Shown one piece after another: positions 6,918 to 13,333 of a stretch of 13,333 nucleotides of DNA (position 1 is the stretch's first letter; each line of letters starts with the position of its first letter). This DNA comes from a bacterium. Its GTDB lineage: Bacteria > Chloroflexota > Dormibacteria > UBA8260 > Bog-877. A program made the translations under genes and the position numbers. The notes under the pieces are model-generated. The model made no database searches. It saw only the letters and a list, made by a program, of their open reading frames with translations, and was not told the origin of the DNA. The stretch is taken from assembly GCA_021802115.1 (NCBI GenBank), contig JAKABA010000100.1:1-13333 (forward strand), read 5' to 3'.

Positions 6918-7856
6918 ATGGGCGCGAAGGTGGGGCTTCTGGTGGGGGTGGAGGACACCTTTCCGAAGCCGTTCTTGGATCTGGTCAACCAGCGGGGGAG
7001 CAGATGGGGTGTGACCGCGGAACTCGCTCGACTGGGAGGAATCCCGGAGATCCAGGACCCGCTTCGCTACCAGGTGATCGTCGACCGGATCTCCCATGAG
7101 GTCCCCTTCTATCGCGCCTACCTGAAGAGCGCCTGCCTCCAGGGCACGGTCGTGATCAACGATCCCTTCTGGTGGGAGGCTGACGAGAAGTTCTTCGAGT
7201 GCTCGTTGGCCCGCCGCCTGGGCGTGGCGGTGCCGCGCACGGTGGTGCTGCCCAACAAGGAGTACATCTCCTACATCGACCCCTCGCGGTCTCTGCGCAA
7301 CTTGGAGTATCCCCTGGACTGGGACGGTATCGTCCGCTACACCGGACTCCCGGCGGTGCTCAAGCCCAACACCGGGGGTGGCTGGCGGGATGTGTACATG
7401 GTCGACTGCCTGGACGACCTGATCCGCGCCTACGATCAGACCGGGACCAAGACCATGATCCTGCAGGAGCGGATCCAGTGGGACGACTACTTGCGCTGCG
7501 TGGTGATCGGCGCTGACGTGATGGTCTTCCGCTACGACCCCACCAGGCCCTTCATGGAGCGCTACGTCATCGACCGCCCACCGCCGCCGGAGCTGCGGGA
7601 CCGCGCCGCCGAGCAGGCGCTGACGCTCACCAAGGCTCTGGGCTACGACATGGACACAGTCGAGTTCGCGGTCCGCGACGGCATCCTCTACGCCATCGAC
7701 TTCCTCAACCCCGCCCCCGACTTCGACAGCTTCTCCATCAAGGATGAGGGGTTCAACTGGGTGCTGGACCGGATGTGCGCTCTCGTCTTGAGCTATGCGA
7801 AAGGGGAGCTGTCCCCGCCCTGGCGGGGTGCTCATCGCTGGTGGCGATTCGTGTGA
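6918..7856 (+). CDS. ATP-grasp carboxylate-amine/thiol ligase
   Basis: This 312-aa protein is predicted to activate a carboxylate as an acyl phosphate with ATP and join it to an amine. The order is that of a classical ATP-grasp protein. An N-terminal preATP-grasp segment (1-100) starts MGAKVGLLVGVED and contains INDPFWWEADEK (80-91), resembling the NDP...K element of RimK-type enzymes. The nucleotide-binding lysine is in PAVLKPNTGGGWRDVYMV (145-162, K149). ILQERI (181-186) is the adenine-contacting hinge. TVEFAV (247-252) and IDFLNPAPD (260-268) supply the magnesium-binding E249, D261 and N264. No carrier-protein or membrane segment is seen. It is the first gene of a three-gene operon; its stop overlaps the next start in GTGA. 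The substrate cannot be read from sequence. RimK/glutathione-synthetase-like is the nearest family I can name. Confidence 0.88.
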   Translation: MGAKVGLLVGVEDTFPKPFLDLVNQRGSRWGVTAELARLGGIPEIQDPLRYQVIVDRISHEVPFYRAYLKSACLQGTVVINDPFWWEADEKFFECSLARRLGVAVPRTVVLPNKEYISYIDPSRSLRNLEYPLDWDGIVRYTGLPAVLKPNTGGGWRDVYMVDCLDDLIRAYDQTGTKTMILQERIQWDDYLRCVVIGADVMVFRYDPTRPFMERYVIDRPPPPELRDRAAEQALTLTKALGYDMDTVEFAVRDGILYAIDFLNPAPDFDSFSIKDEGFNWVLDRMCALVLSYAKGELSPPWRGAHRWWRFV

Positions 7857-9208
7857 ACCCGGCCAGAAGGGCCCGCCGCGACTTCGACGAGCTCATGGCT
7901 GATCCCGACACCCGCGCCAGCAGCGTGGAGGTGCTGCACCAGGGTCAGCGTGAGCGGGGGCTCTACTTTGGCAGTCACCCGCTGTGCGTAGCGCTTCGGC
8001 CGGAGTTCCTGACCCGGAAGGAGTACCAACAGGCCAGCCGGGCGGCACAGATCGTGTGGGCGGCCCTGAGCCGGCTCGAGGCCGCGCTGCTGCAGGACCC
8101 GAAACTGCGCCAGGAGCTGGACCTGGATCCGATGGAGGAGCGCCTGGCCCTGGCTGACCCTGGATACCGGCCTTCGTCGCCGGGCTCGCGACTTGACAGC
8201 TTCTGGGCGTCTGAGGTCGGGTACGTGGAGTACAACGCCGAATCGCCGGCCGGGATCGCCTACGGCGAAGAGCTGAGCCGCATCTTCTGGGAGATGCCGG
8301 CCGTCCAAGAGCTGCGGATGAAGTACCAGCTTCAGCCGGTGGCATGTCGCGACCGTCAACTTGAGGTGATGCTGCGAGCGTTTCGCGACTTCGCCAGCGC
8401 CGGGGGGGCTCCCACGGTCGCCATCGTCGACTGGCCCAACCTGCCCACCTTGCGGGAGTTCGAGCTGTTCCGGGACGCCTTCGAACGTCGCGGGGTCAGG
8501 ACTTTGATCTGCGAGCCGGCGGAGCTGGAGTACTCCAAAGGAGTGCTCCGAGGGCCGTCGGGAATCGCCATCAACCTCGTCTATCGGCGGGTGCTGGAGA
8601 GCGAGCTGCTGGCCACGGACGGCGCCTGGGAGGCCCTGTGCTCAGCCTATCTGGACGGCGCGGTGTGTGTCGTGAACTCTTTTCGGGCCAAGCTGCTGCA
8701 CAAGAAGATGAGCCTGGCCCTGCTGTCGGACGAGGGCTATGCCCACCTCTACACCCGAGCACAGCTGGAGGCGATCCGGCGTTACGTGCCCTGGACCCGC
8801 AAGGTGCGTTCGGGTCCGAGCACCAGGGCCGGCCGGGCCATCCCCGATCTGGTGGACTACGTGGTCCAGAATCGCAAGACCATGGTCCTCAAGCCCAACG
8901 ACGAGTACGGCGGCAAAGGGGTGGTGCTGGGCTGGTTGGTGAGCCAGCGGGAGTGGGAGCAGACGCTGGCGGTGGCGCTGACGCAGTCCTACGTGGTCCA
9001 GGCCGCCGTGGAGGTACCCCGCGATCTGTACCCGGTGGCGGTGGGTGACGAGGTGGAGATGCTCAGCCTCGCCAGGGACATGGACCCGTACCTCTTCAAT
9101 GGCCGGGTGGGCGGGCTCTTGATCCGGCTCTCCTCCTCCGCGCTCTTGAATCTCACAGCCGGTTCGGGCAGCGTGGTTCCGGCATTTTTGGTGGAGATGA
9201 AGCAGTGA
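7853..9208 (+). CDS. Circularly permuted ATP-grasp enzyme
   Basis: This predicted ATP-dependent amide-bond-forming enzyme is 451 aa from GTG 7853. The motif order is permuted relative to the preceding gene. The metal-binding block VEYNAESPAGIAYGEE (125-140, with E126, N128 and E130) comes first. A central Rossmann-like segment follows (APTVAIVDWPNLPT, 186-199). Then come VVNSFRAKLLHKKMSLALLSD (273-293), typical of this class, the ATP-binding lysine in MVLKPNDEYGGKGVVLGW (344-361, K347), and a C-terminal hinge YVVQAAVEVP (380-389). This resembles the CP-ATP-grasp families (COG2308 or glutathionylspermidine-synthase-like). GTG 7853 overlaps the upstream stop as GTGA; an in-frame GTG at 7841 is an alternative. 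The 3' end overlaps the next start by the same 4 bp, implying translational coupling of all three ligases. Substrate unknown. Confidence 0.85.
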   Translation: MNPARRARRDFDELMADPDTRASSVEVLHQGQRERGLYFGSHPLCVALRPEFLTRKEYQQASRAAQIVWAALSRLEAALLQDPKLRQELDLDPMEERLALADPGYRPSSPGSRLDSFWASEVGYVEYNAESPAGIAYGEELSRIFWEMPAVQELRMKYQLQPVACRDRQLEVMLRAFRDFASAGGAPTVAIVDWPNLPTLREFELFRDAFERRGVRTLICEPAELEYSKGVLRGPSGIAINLVYRRVLESELLATDGAWEALCSAYLDGAVCVVNSFRAKLLHKKMSLALLSDEGYAHLYTRAQLEAIRRYVPWTRKVRSGPSTRAGRAIPDLVDYVVQNRKTMVLKPNDEYGGKGVVLGWLVSQREWEQTLAVALTQSYVVQAAVEVPRDLYPVAVGDEVEMLSLARDMDPYLFNGRVGGLLIRLSSSALLNLTAGSGSVVPAFLVEMKQ

Positions 9209-10353
9209 GAGAAGGCTGGCTCACCCTCGGTGTGGAAGAGGAGTTCCAGATCATTGATCGGCAGGGGCAGTTGCGTTCCCATATCGAGACCCTCTTGTCG
9301 CAGGCAACCCCACTGCTCGGAGAGGATGTCAAGGCGGAGATGCTCCAGTCGGTGGTAGAGGTCGCGACCCCGATCTGTGCGGACGTGGGGGCCGTCCGGA
9401 CCGAGGTCACCCGCCTGCGCCGCGCGGTGGCCGACCTGCTCCGCCCCTTCGATCTGCGCATAGCGTCGGCGGGCACCCATCCGTTCGCGAACTGGCAGGA
9501 GCAGCAGGTGACCGACCTCGAGCGCTACAAGATGCTCGAGGAGGAGATGCAGGATGTGATCCGGGAGCTGCTGATCTTCGGGATGCATGTGCACGTGGCC
9601 ATCCCCGACCCTGAGCTCCGCATCGAGGTGGCCAACGAGGCGCGGTACTTCTTACCTCACCTGCTGGCTCTGTCCACCTCCAGCCCCTTCTGGATGGGCC
9701 GGCAGACCGGCCTCAAGAGCTACCGCAGCGTGGTGTGGTCGCGCTTTCCCAGGACGGGGATACCCCCGGAGTTCAGCTGTCACGACGACTTCGAGAACTA
9801 CACGCAGCTGCTGGTCCAAACCGGCAGCATCGACGACGGCAAAAAGGTTTGGTGGGACCTGCGACCCCACTGCGTGTACCCGACCCTGGAATTCAGGGTC
9901 TGCGACGCGGTGACCAAGGTGGATGAGGTCGTCTGTCTGGTATCCATCATCCAGGCGATCTGCGCCAAGCTGCTCAAGCTACGACAGTCGAATCTGGGGT
10001 TTCGCAAGTACCTGCCCAACCTCATCGCGGAGAACAAGTGGCGGGCTCTCCGACACGGGCTGGACGGGCGGCTCATCGACTTCGGCAAGGTGCAGGAGGT
10101 GCCCATGCGGCAGCTGGCGCTGGAGCTGCTGGACTTCGTCGACGACGTCCTCGACGAGTTGGGCTCCCGCGCCGAGGTCGAGTACCTTCACCAGATCCTC
10201 GCCGAAGGCAGCAGCGCGGACCGGCAGCTGCGCTGCTTCGAGCGCACCGGTTCGCTGCCGGCGGTGGTGGAGCAGCTGGCCAACGAGACCATGCTTGGGG
10301 TTGGTCCGGAGGTGCCGCGAGAACCCACCTTGGAGGGCCTCCTCTTCGACTGA
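9205..10353 (+). CDS. Carboxylate-amine ligase, YbdK/GCS2 family
   Basis: This is a member of the glutamate-cysteine ligase type 2 family, which has a glutamine-synthetase-like fold and joins a carboxylate to an amine with ATP. It is 382 aa, close to YbdK (about 370). The metal-binding signature is L8-GVEEEFQIID (8-17), then VVEVATP (50-56), SAGTHPFANWQEQ (88-100) and FGMHVHVAIPD (125-135). LSTSSPFWMGRQTGLKSYR (156-174), RFPRTGIPPEF (180-190) and WWDLRPH-YPTLEFRVCD (216-234, one residue group skipped) complete the family blocks. GTG 9205 overlaps the previous stop and has GGAG at 9193-9196. Many YbdK-like proteins are annotated as weak glutamate-cysteine ligases, but the true substrate is usually unknown. 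The operon context argues for a dedicated third amide bond rather than glutathione synthesis, since gshB is not recognisable. Confidence 0.92.
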   Translation: MREGWLTLGVEEEFQIIDRQGQLRSHIETLLSQATPLLGEDVKAEMLQSVVEVATPICADVGAVRTEVTRLRRAVADLLRPFDLRIASAGTHPFANWQEQQVTDLERYKMLEEEMQDVIRELLIFGMHVHVAIPDPELRIEVANEARYFLPHLLALSTSSPFWMGRQTGLKSYRSVVWSRFPRTGIPPEFSCHDDFENYTQLLVQTGSIDDGKKVWWDLRPHCVYPTLEFRVCDAVTKVDEVVCLVSIIQAICAKLLKLRQSNLGFRKYLPNLIAENKWRALRHGLDGRLIDFGKVQEVPMRQLALELLDFVDDVLDELGSRAEVEYLHQILAEGSSADRQLRCFERTGSLPAVVEQLANETMLGVGPEVPREPTLEGLLFD

Positions 10354-10355
10354 AC

Positions 10356-11096
10356 TCAGCAGAACCGGGGCAGGTGGTGGGCGAGCTGCTGGCGCCAGGA
10401 GGGCCAGTCATGAGGCACGTCGTACCCCCAGACGTCGAGTTCGTGGGATATCCCCTTCTCAGCCAGCAGCCGCGCGAAGGCGCGGGTGGACTGCAGCGCT
10501 CCGGTCGTGTCCTCCCACATTCCCTGACCGCACACCAGGGTGAGGTGGGCTCGCCGCCGGAGCCACTCCAGATGGTCGCCATGGGCGTGCGCGAGATAGT
10601 CCATGGGGTTGTTGAAGTAGCTCTCACTGCCGCGCTCCCACCCGCCGCCCACCACCGACACGTCATAGACGCCCGAGAGGCACAGCGCCCTCGGGAAGAG
10701 GTCCGCCCGCTTGAGGCAGAAGTTGGCGGCGTGGTAGGCGCCGAAGCTGCAGCCGATGACGCCGATGTCGAGTCGTCCCAGGCAGTCCTGGTGGATCCGC
10801 GGCACCAGGTGGTTCACCACCCAGTCCTCGAAGCGAGCATGGTTTCGTGCCCTCTCCTCCAGGGAGAGACTGGCATTGCGCCACGAGTGGCGGTCGAAGC
10901 TGTCGACGCAGTAGAGCTTGACCCGGCCCTGCTCCAGAAGTTGTCCGACAGCGTCGATCATCCCCCGCTGCTCGAAGTCGTGAGCGCTGCCCATGTCGGT
11001 GGGGAACACGATCAGGGGTGGCCCGTAGTGGCCGTACGCCAGCACCGTGGCCGCGCCGGCGCCCTCCGACTCCACCACCCACTGATCCCGGCGCAT
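10356..11096 (-). CDS. Alpha/beta hydrolase, putative esterase family
   Basis: This 246-aa cytoplasmic serine hydrolase is of the putative-esterase (esterase D/antigen 85-like) type. LIVFPTDMGSAHDFEQRG (28-45) forms the first strand and oxyanion region. The nucleophile elbow is G115-C-S117-F-G-A, followed by LCLSGVYDVS (138-147), typical of this family. HLTLVCGQG-WED (184-196) is the likely acid-bearing loop, and H229 in VPHDWPSWRQQL is the probable catalytic histidine. No signal peptide is visible. ATG 11096 lies 10 bp after the stop of the upstream hydrolase gene, so the two are probably co-transcribed. Its stop is 2 bp from the stop of the convergent GCS2 gene. Context suggests hydrolysis, transfer or release of the amidoligase product; the substrate is not known. 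Confidence 0.85.
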   Translation of the reverse strand: MRRDQWVVESEGAGAATVLAYGHYGPPLIVFPTDMGSAHDFEQRGMIDAVGQLLEQGRVKLYCVDSFDRHSWRNASLSLEERARNHARFEDWVVNHLVPRIHQDCLGRLDIGVIGCSFGAYHAANFCLKRADLFPRALCLSGVYDVSVVGGGWERGSESYFNNPMDYLAHAHGDHLEWLRRRAHLTLVCGQGMWEDTTGALQSTRAFARLLAEKGISHELDVWGYDVPHDWPSWRQQLAHHLPRFC

Positions 11097-11106
11097 CAGT
11101 GGATTC

Positions 11107-12267
11107 TCACAAGCTGGACCAGAGGCAGGCCAGCAGCTGGCTCAGCCATGGACGGAAGGCATCGCGCCACGCGATCCAGTTGTGGGCGTCGCGGAGGCGC
11201 TGGAGCTCGCATCGGTATCCCAGGCGGCTCAGGCTGCTGGCCATAGCGGTGTTGGCCAGCAAGGTCTCCTCGACGGTACCACAGGTCAGCACCACCGAGG
11301 CTCGTGCCGGCGCGTGGCAGGCGGAGTGGATGGACTCTGTGAAGGCGCAGATCCGCTCCATGTGCTCGAAGCTCAGACTCTGGGAGAAGTAGTGGTGATT
11401 GAAGAAGCTGGCCGACTGCAGGAACAGCCCTCCCAGGAGCTCCGGCTGGCTCCAATGCGCATGCAGCATGGCAAGCCCACCCAGACTGGCACCCATCCCC
11501 ACCCGGGCCCTTGGCTCGGGGCGGATCGAGACCCGGCCTGCGAGCTGCGGGAGCACCTCCTGTTGCAGGGAGCAGGCGAAATCCGGGGACGCGGAGTAGT
11601 CGCGGTCGCGTTGCACGGGATGCAGCAACGCGGCGCGCATCGGCGGCAGCTCACCGGCACGCGCGGCCTGGTCCAGAAACTGGGTGAGCGACGAGTAGAG
11701 GTCGTACTCGAGTCCGTCCAGCGCGATGAGGAGGGGCAGCGACTGCTCGCTGCGGGTTCCCGGAGATGACCAAAGGCGGCAATGGGTCGCCCCCTCAAGG
11801 GTCGGGCAGGGGATGTCGAAGTCCCGAACCTCGCCCCGTGGCAATGCGGATGAGGCCGTCCATCGAGGGGCTCGATACTCCGGAAACTCGATCACGGACT
11901 TGTCGCCAAATGGCCCCGGAGCTCGCCGCGGATTGCCCGGATCCGTCCCGAGGGTCACCTGCCCGTTGCGGTATCGCAATCTGAACAGGTACTCCATGCG
12001 ATCGACCGGCGGTCTGGGGATCGCCACCTCATAGACCCCGCCCCTCATCGTCATTCGCGGGCCGTCTCTGGGCTGGAGGACTTCCTGGTAGAGGCTGACC
12101 GCGACCACCTCGGAACCGGGGTCAGGCAAGCGGAAGGTGACCCCCTGGGTCTGCACCAGCGGGCCGAGTGACTTGAGCTCTAGCGCGAGGTTGTGATCAG
12201 TGATGCCGACGACTTCTAAGCCAGTCTCGGGGCAGCGGGCCACGCTCTCCTTGGCCGCCTGTTCCAT
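11107..12267 (-). CDS. Enterochelin-esterase-like hydrolase with N-terminal E-set/CBM48-like domain
   Basis: This 386-aa protein has the two-domain build of Fes-like esterases. Residues 43-133 form the beta-sandwich: VTFRLPDP, a central strand run, then the diagnostic end TDPGNPRRAPGPFGDKSV (108-125), IEFPEY and APRW. The alpha/beta hydrolase follows from about 145. LPLLIALDGLEYDLYSSL (177-194) is the oxyanion-side segment. The nucleophile is S261 in GMGASLGG (257-264), an acid is probably in LTCGTVEET (327-335), and H362 sits in DAHNWIAWRDAF. Fes cleaves ferric enterobactin, but this family has many other ester and peptide-ester substrates, and no siderophore or iron genes are present. ATG 12267 has no clear ribosome binding site. 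The same frame stays open upstream to a stop at 12394-12396 without a standard start, so the N-terminus is uncertain. Confidence 0.85.
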   Translation of the reverse strand: MEQAAKESVARCPETGLEVVGITDHNLALELKSLGPLVQTQGVTFRLPDPGSEVVAVSLYQEVLQPRDGPRMTMRGGVYEVAIPRPPVDRMEYLFRLRYRNGQVTLGTDPGNPRRAPGPFGDKSVIEFPEYRAPRWTASSALPRGEVRDFDIPCPTLEGATHCRLWSSPGTRSEQSLPLLIALDGLEYDLYSSLTQFLDQAARAGELPPMRAALLHPVQRDRDYSASPDFACSLQQEVLPQLAGRVSIRPEPRARVGMGASLGGLAMLHAHWSQPELLGGLFLQSASFFNHHYFSQSLSFEHMERICAFTESIHSACHAPARASVVLTCGTVEETLLANTAMASSLSRLGYRCELQRLRDAHNWIAWRDAFRPWLSQLLACLWSSL

Positions 12268-12489
12268 CAGTGCGTCTGCGGCGTCTTGCGGGCGCTGCCG
12301 GCCAGTCCAACGGCGGCCGTCGATCGCGGTCCAAGTGGGAAAGGGGCGCTGGCAGAAGCGGGCGCAGTAGGGGTGTGGGCAAGAGGACTTCCATCAGATC
12401 GTTGCGATTTTAGCCTGCTCGCGCGGACGTGAGGCGCACCCTGTGCCTGCCGCGAGGAGTTTCCTGGTGGACCCGCCTCCGGCGCCGGA

Positions 12490-12507
12490 CAGTCGCGGCC
12501 GCGACTG
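12490..12507. promoter_or_regulatory. Perfect 18-nt palindrome (possible operator or cruciform)
   Basis: CAGTCGCGGCCGCGACTG is identical to its reverse complement over 18 nt. It overlaps a second palindrome, GACTGCAGTC (12503-12512). The core ACTGCAGT recurs at 12593-12600. It lies 220-240 bp upstream of the esterase start, where a dimeric regulator could bind. Function is inferred from symmetry and position only. Confidence 0.3.
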
Positions 12508-12590
12508 CAGTCACAGGGGCACAGCCGCACTGCTCCATCGCAGTCGGTGGGCGGCAAGCCGCGCATCGGCACCTGATGTCTGATGCGGCC

Positions 12591-12602
12591 CTACTGCAGT
12601 AG
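12591..12602 (-). terminator. Palindrome after the aspartyl-protease stop codon
   Basis: CTACTGCAGTAG is a perfect 12-nt palindrome starting 18 nt past the TAG stop (12620-12622). The GCGGC-AA-GCCGC inverted repeat (12551-12562) follows 28 nt further on. Either may help end the transcript. No T-run is present and a loopless palindrome is a poor hairpin, so an operator role is equally possible. Confidence 0.25.
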
Positions 12603-12619
12603 ACAGATGGGGGGCCGGG

Positions 12620-13333
12620 CTAAGTCTGCTCACGGGCGAGAAGCCCATTCGGTAACGCGAATATCATCCGGGCGTTGGGGAGGTCATAGCTGACGACGAA
12701 GTTCCTGAGGAAGGCATCGCCAACGAGCCCGTCATAGATGATCTTCTGGAACATCGCCTTGGGATCTCGCTGGCAGATCGAGGGTGCCCCGGTCACACTG
12801 ACCACGCCCTGCAGAGCGGTGAAGTAGCGAACGTACTCATGGCCCGTCTCATCCCGACCCTCGACTCTTTGGGTGCTTGCGTCGACGAGGTTGATCCCAA
12901 GATCATCCGCAAGCGCCTCATCCAGGATCAACGAGTCACTCCCCATGTCGACCTCGACCGAAATGGACCTCCGTCCCGGCAAATCAAGGGGGAGGAAGAC
13001 GGTCGTAGAGTGCGCGTCCTGCGCCACTCTGACGTCCACCGCGAGCCCGGAATCCGCGCGGGCGGCCACAGCGTCGGCATCATCGAGGACCAGTGCTCTC
13101 GATGGGTAGTCGACTGTCACCGGCCTTGACCGGAAGAAGTCAAGCGACAGAAAGCCCTCGACGCCCTCGAGACCAGCGATGTCGAAGATGCCCACGGCAA
13201 CGTCCTTGCGAGCGTAGCCTCCGAGGGCGAGCGAGCCCAGGGTGCCCAGTGGGATTGTCACCTCCTGCCCCGACATCCGGTGTCCGGTGTACGTGGCGCC
13301 GGTCGGCTCGCAGCCCGCTGCGGTGGCGAGCGA
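12620..13333 (-). CDS. Two-lobed retropepsin-like aspartyl protease homologue (5' end outside window)
   Basis: The frame is open to the right edge, so the N-terminus with the first Asp motif is missing; 237 residues are visible. They hold two copies of the retropepsin-like fold. Lobe 1 (visible from LATAAGCEPTG, residues 2-12) ends GVEGFLSLDFF and VTVDYPSRALVLDD (57-85). Lobe 2 starts ISVEVDMGSDSLILDEALADDLGI (124-147) and ends GLVGDAFLRNFVVSYDLPNARMIF (202-225). The lobe ends match each other, showing internal duplication. The active-site motif of lobe 2 is D129-M-G-S rather than D-T/S-G. Proteins of this type are often secreted or surface-attached, but a signal peptide cannot be checked here. 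The stop is TAG. Protease activity is uncertain, as the first lobe's catalytic Asp is beyond the edge. Confidence 0.75.
   Translation of the reverse strand, partial: SLATAAGCEPTGATYTGHRMSGQEVTIPLGTLGSLALGGYARKDVAVGIFDIAGLEGVEGFLSLDFFRSRPVTVDYPSRALVLDDADAVAARADSGLAVDVRVAQDAHSTTVFLPLDLPGRRSISVEVDMGSDSLILDEALADDLGINLVDASTQRVEGRDETGHEYVRYFTALQGVVSVTGAPSICQRDPKAMFQKIIYDGLVGDAFLRNFVVSYDLPNARMIFALPNGLLAREQT

Larger units (their letters stand above)
12268..12619. other. Palindrome-rich intergenic region upstream of the esterase pair
   Basis: No convincing gene. Reading leftward (minus strand) it must hold the 3' end of the aspartyl-protease transcript and the promoter of the esterase pair. A minus-strand TAAAAT at 12407-12412 is a good -10 match, but the -35 is poor. 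Symmetric elements are dense: an 18-nt palindrome at 12490-12507, GACTGCAGTC at 12503-12512, GCGGC-AA-GCCGC at 12551-12562 and CTACTGCAGTAG at 12591-12602. The minus-strand frame 12267-12572 (101 codons) ends in a TGATG overlap with the esterase start, but its sequence is low-complexity and looks like chance. Confidence 0.5.

Noticed and set aside
6831..7835. Long minus-strand frame of 334 codons
   Set aside because: It is the antisense shadow of the ATP-grasp gene, rich in H, V and G as expected from complementing GC-biased codons; the plus-strand protein has clear motifs.
10038..11246. Long plus-strand frame of 402 codons
   Set aside because: It spans the end of the GCS2 gene and the antisense of the esterase gene; both real genes have catalytic motifs.
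12267..12572. Minus-strand frame of 101 codons ending in a TGATG overlap with the esterase start
   Set aside because: The overlap looks like coupling, but the translation is low-complexity and contains the palindromes; chance is the better explanation.

Overview
The window is high-GC DNA, by eye about two thirds G+C, with strongly GC-biased third codon positions and several GTG starts. It looks chromosomal and bacterial. The ECF sigma factor with a long C-terminal extension beside a DGPF/YCII protein, the CCA-encoding tRNA and the GC bias suggest Actinomycetota or a neighbouring soil lineage such as Dormibacterota or Chloroflexota. No phylum-specific marker is visible, so this placement is inference. 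I see no plasmid, phage, IS or CRISPR signature.

Layout. Positions 1-31 are the 3' end of a tRNA, most likely tRNA-Gly. A gene-poor stretch follows to about 1017. A class I photolyase (1018-2427, +) precedes a second gene-poor stretch (2428-3311). A DGPF/YCII-domain protein (3312-3704, +) and an ECF42-like sigma factor (3939-5360, +) form a conserved type of pair. The 3' end of the sigma gene overlaps antisense with tag, a DNA-3-methyladenine glycosylase I (5251-5862, -). A small M50-like membrane metalloprotease (6072-6506, +) has its own promoter and a strong terminator hairpin.

The most notable part is 6823-12267. From a candidate promoter at 6823-6851 a tightly coupled three-gene operon runs rightward: an ATP-grasp ligase (6918-7856), a circularly permuted ATP-grasp enzyme (7853-9208) and a GCS2/YbdK carboxylate-amine ligase (9205-10353). 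Both junctions are 4-bp GTGA overlaps. Two alpha/beta hydrolases face it: a putative esterase (10356-11096, -) and an enterochelin-esterase-like protein with an N-terminal E-set/CBM48-like domain (11107-12267, -). They are separated from each other by 10 bp, and the two convergent stop codons lie 2 bp apart. Three ATP-dependent carboxylate-amine/thiol ligases plus two serine hydrolases look like a pathway for an amide- or peptide-like small molecule and its release or breakdown. The product is unknown.

A palindrome-rich intergenic region (12268-12619) follows. The window ends inside a two-lobed retropepsin-like aspartyl protease homologue (12620 to beyond 13333, -), whose second lobe carries D-M-G-S in place of D-T/S-G.

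Photolyase and Tag both repair DNA damage but are not adjacent. Only the DGPF/sigma pair and the amidoligase/esterase group show real functional linkage.
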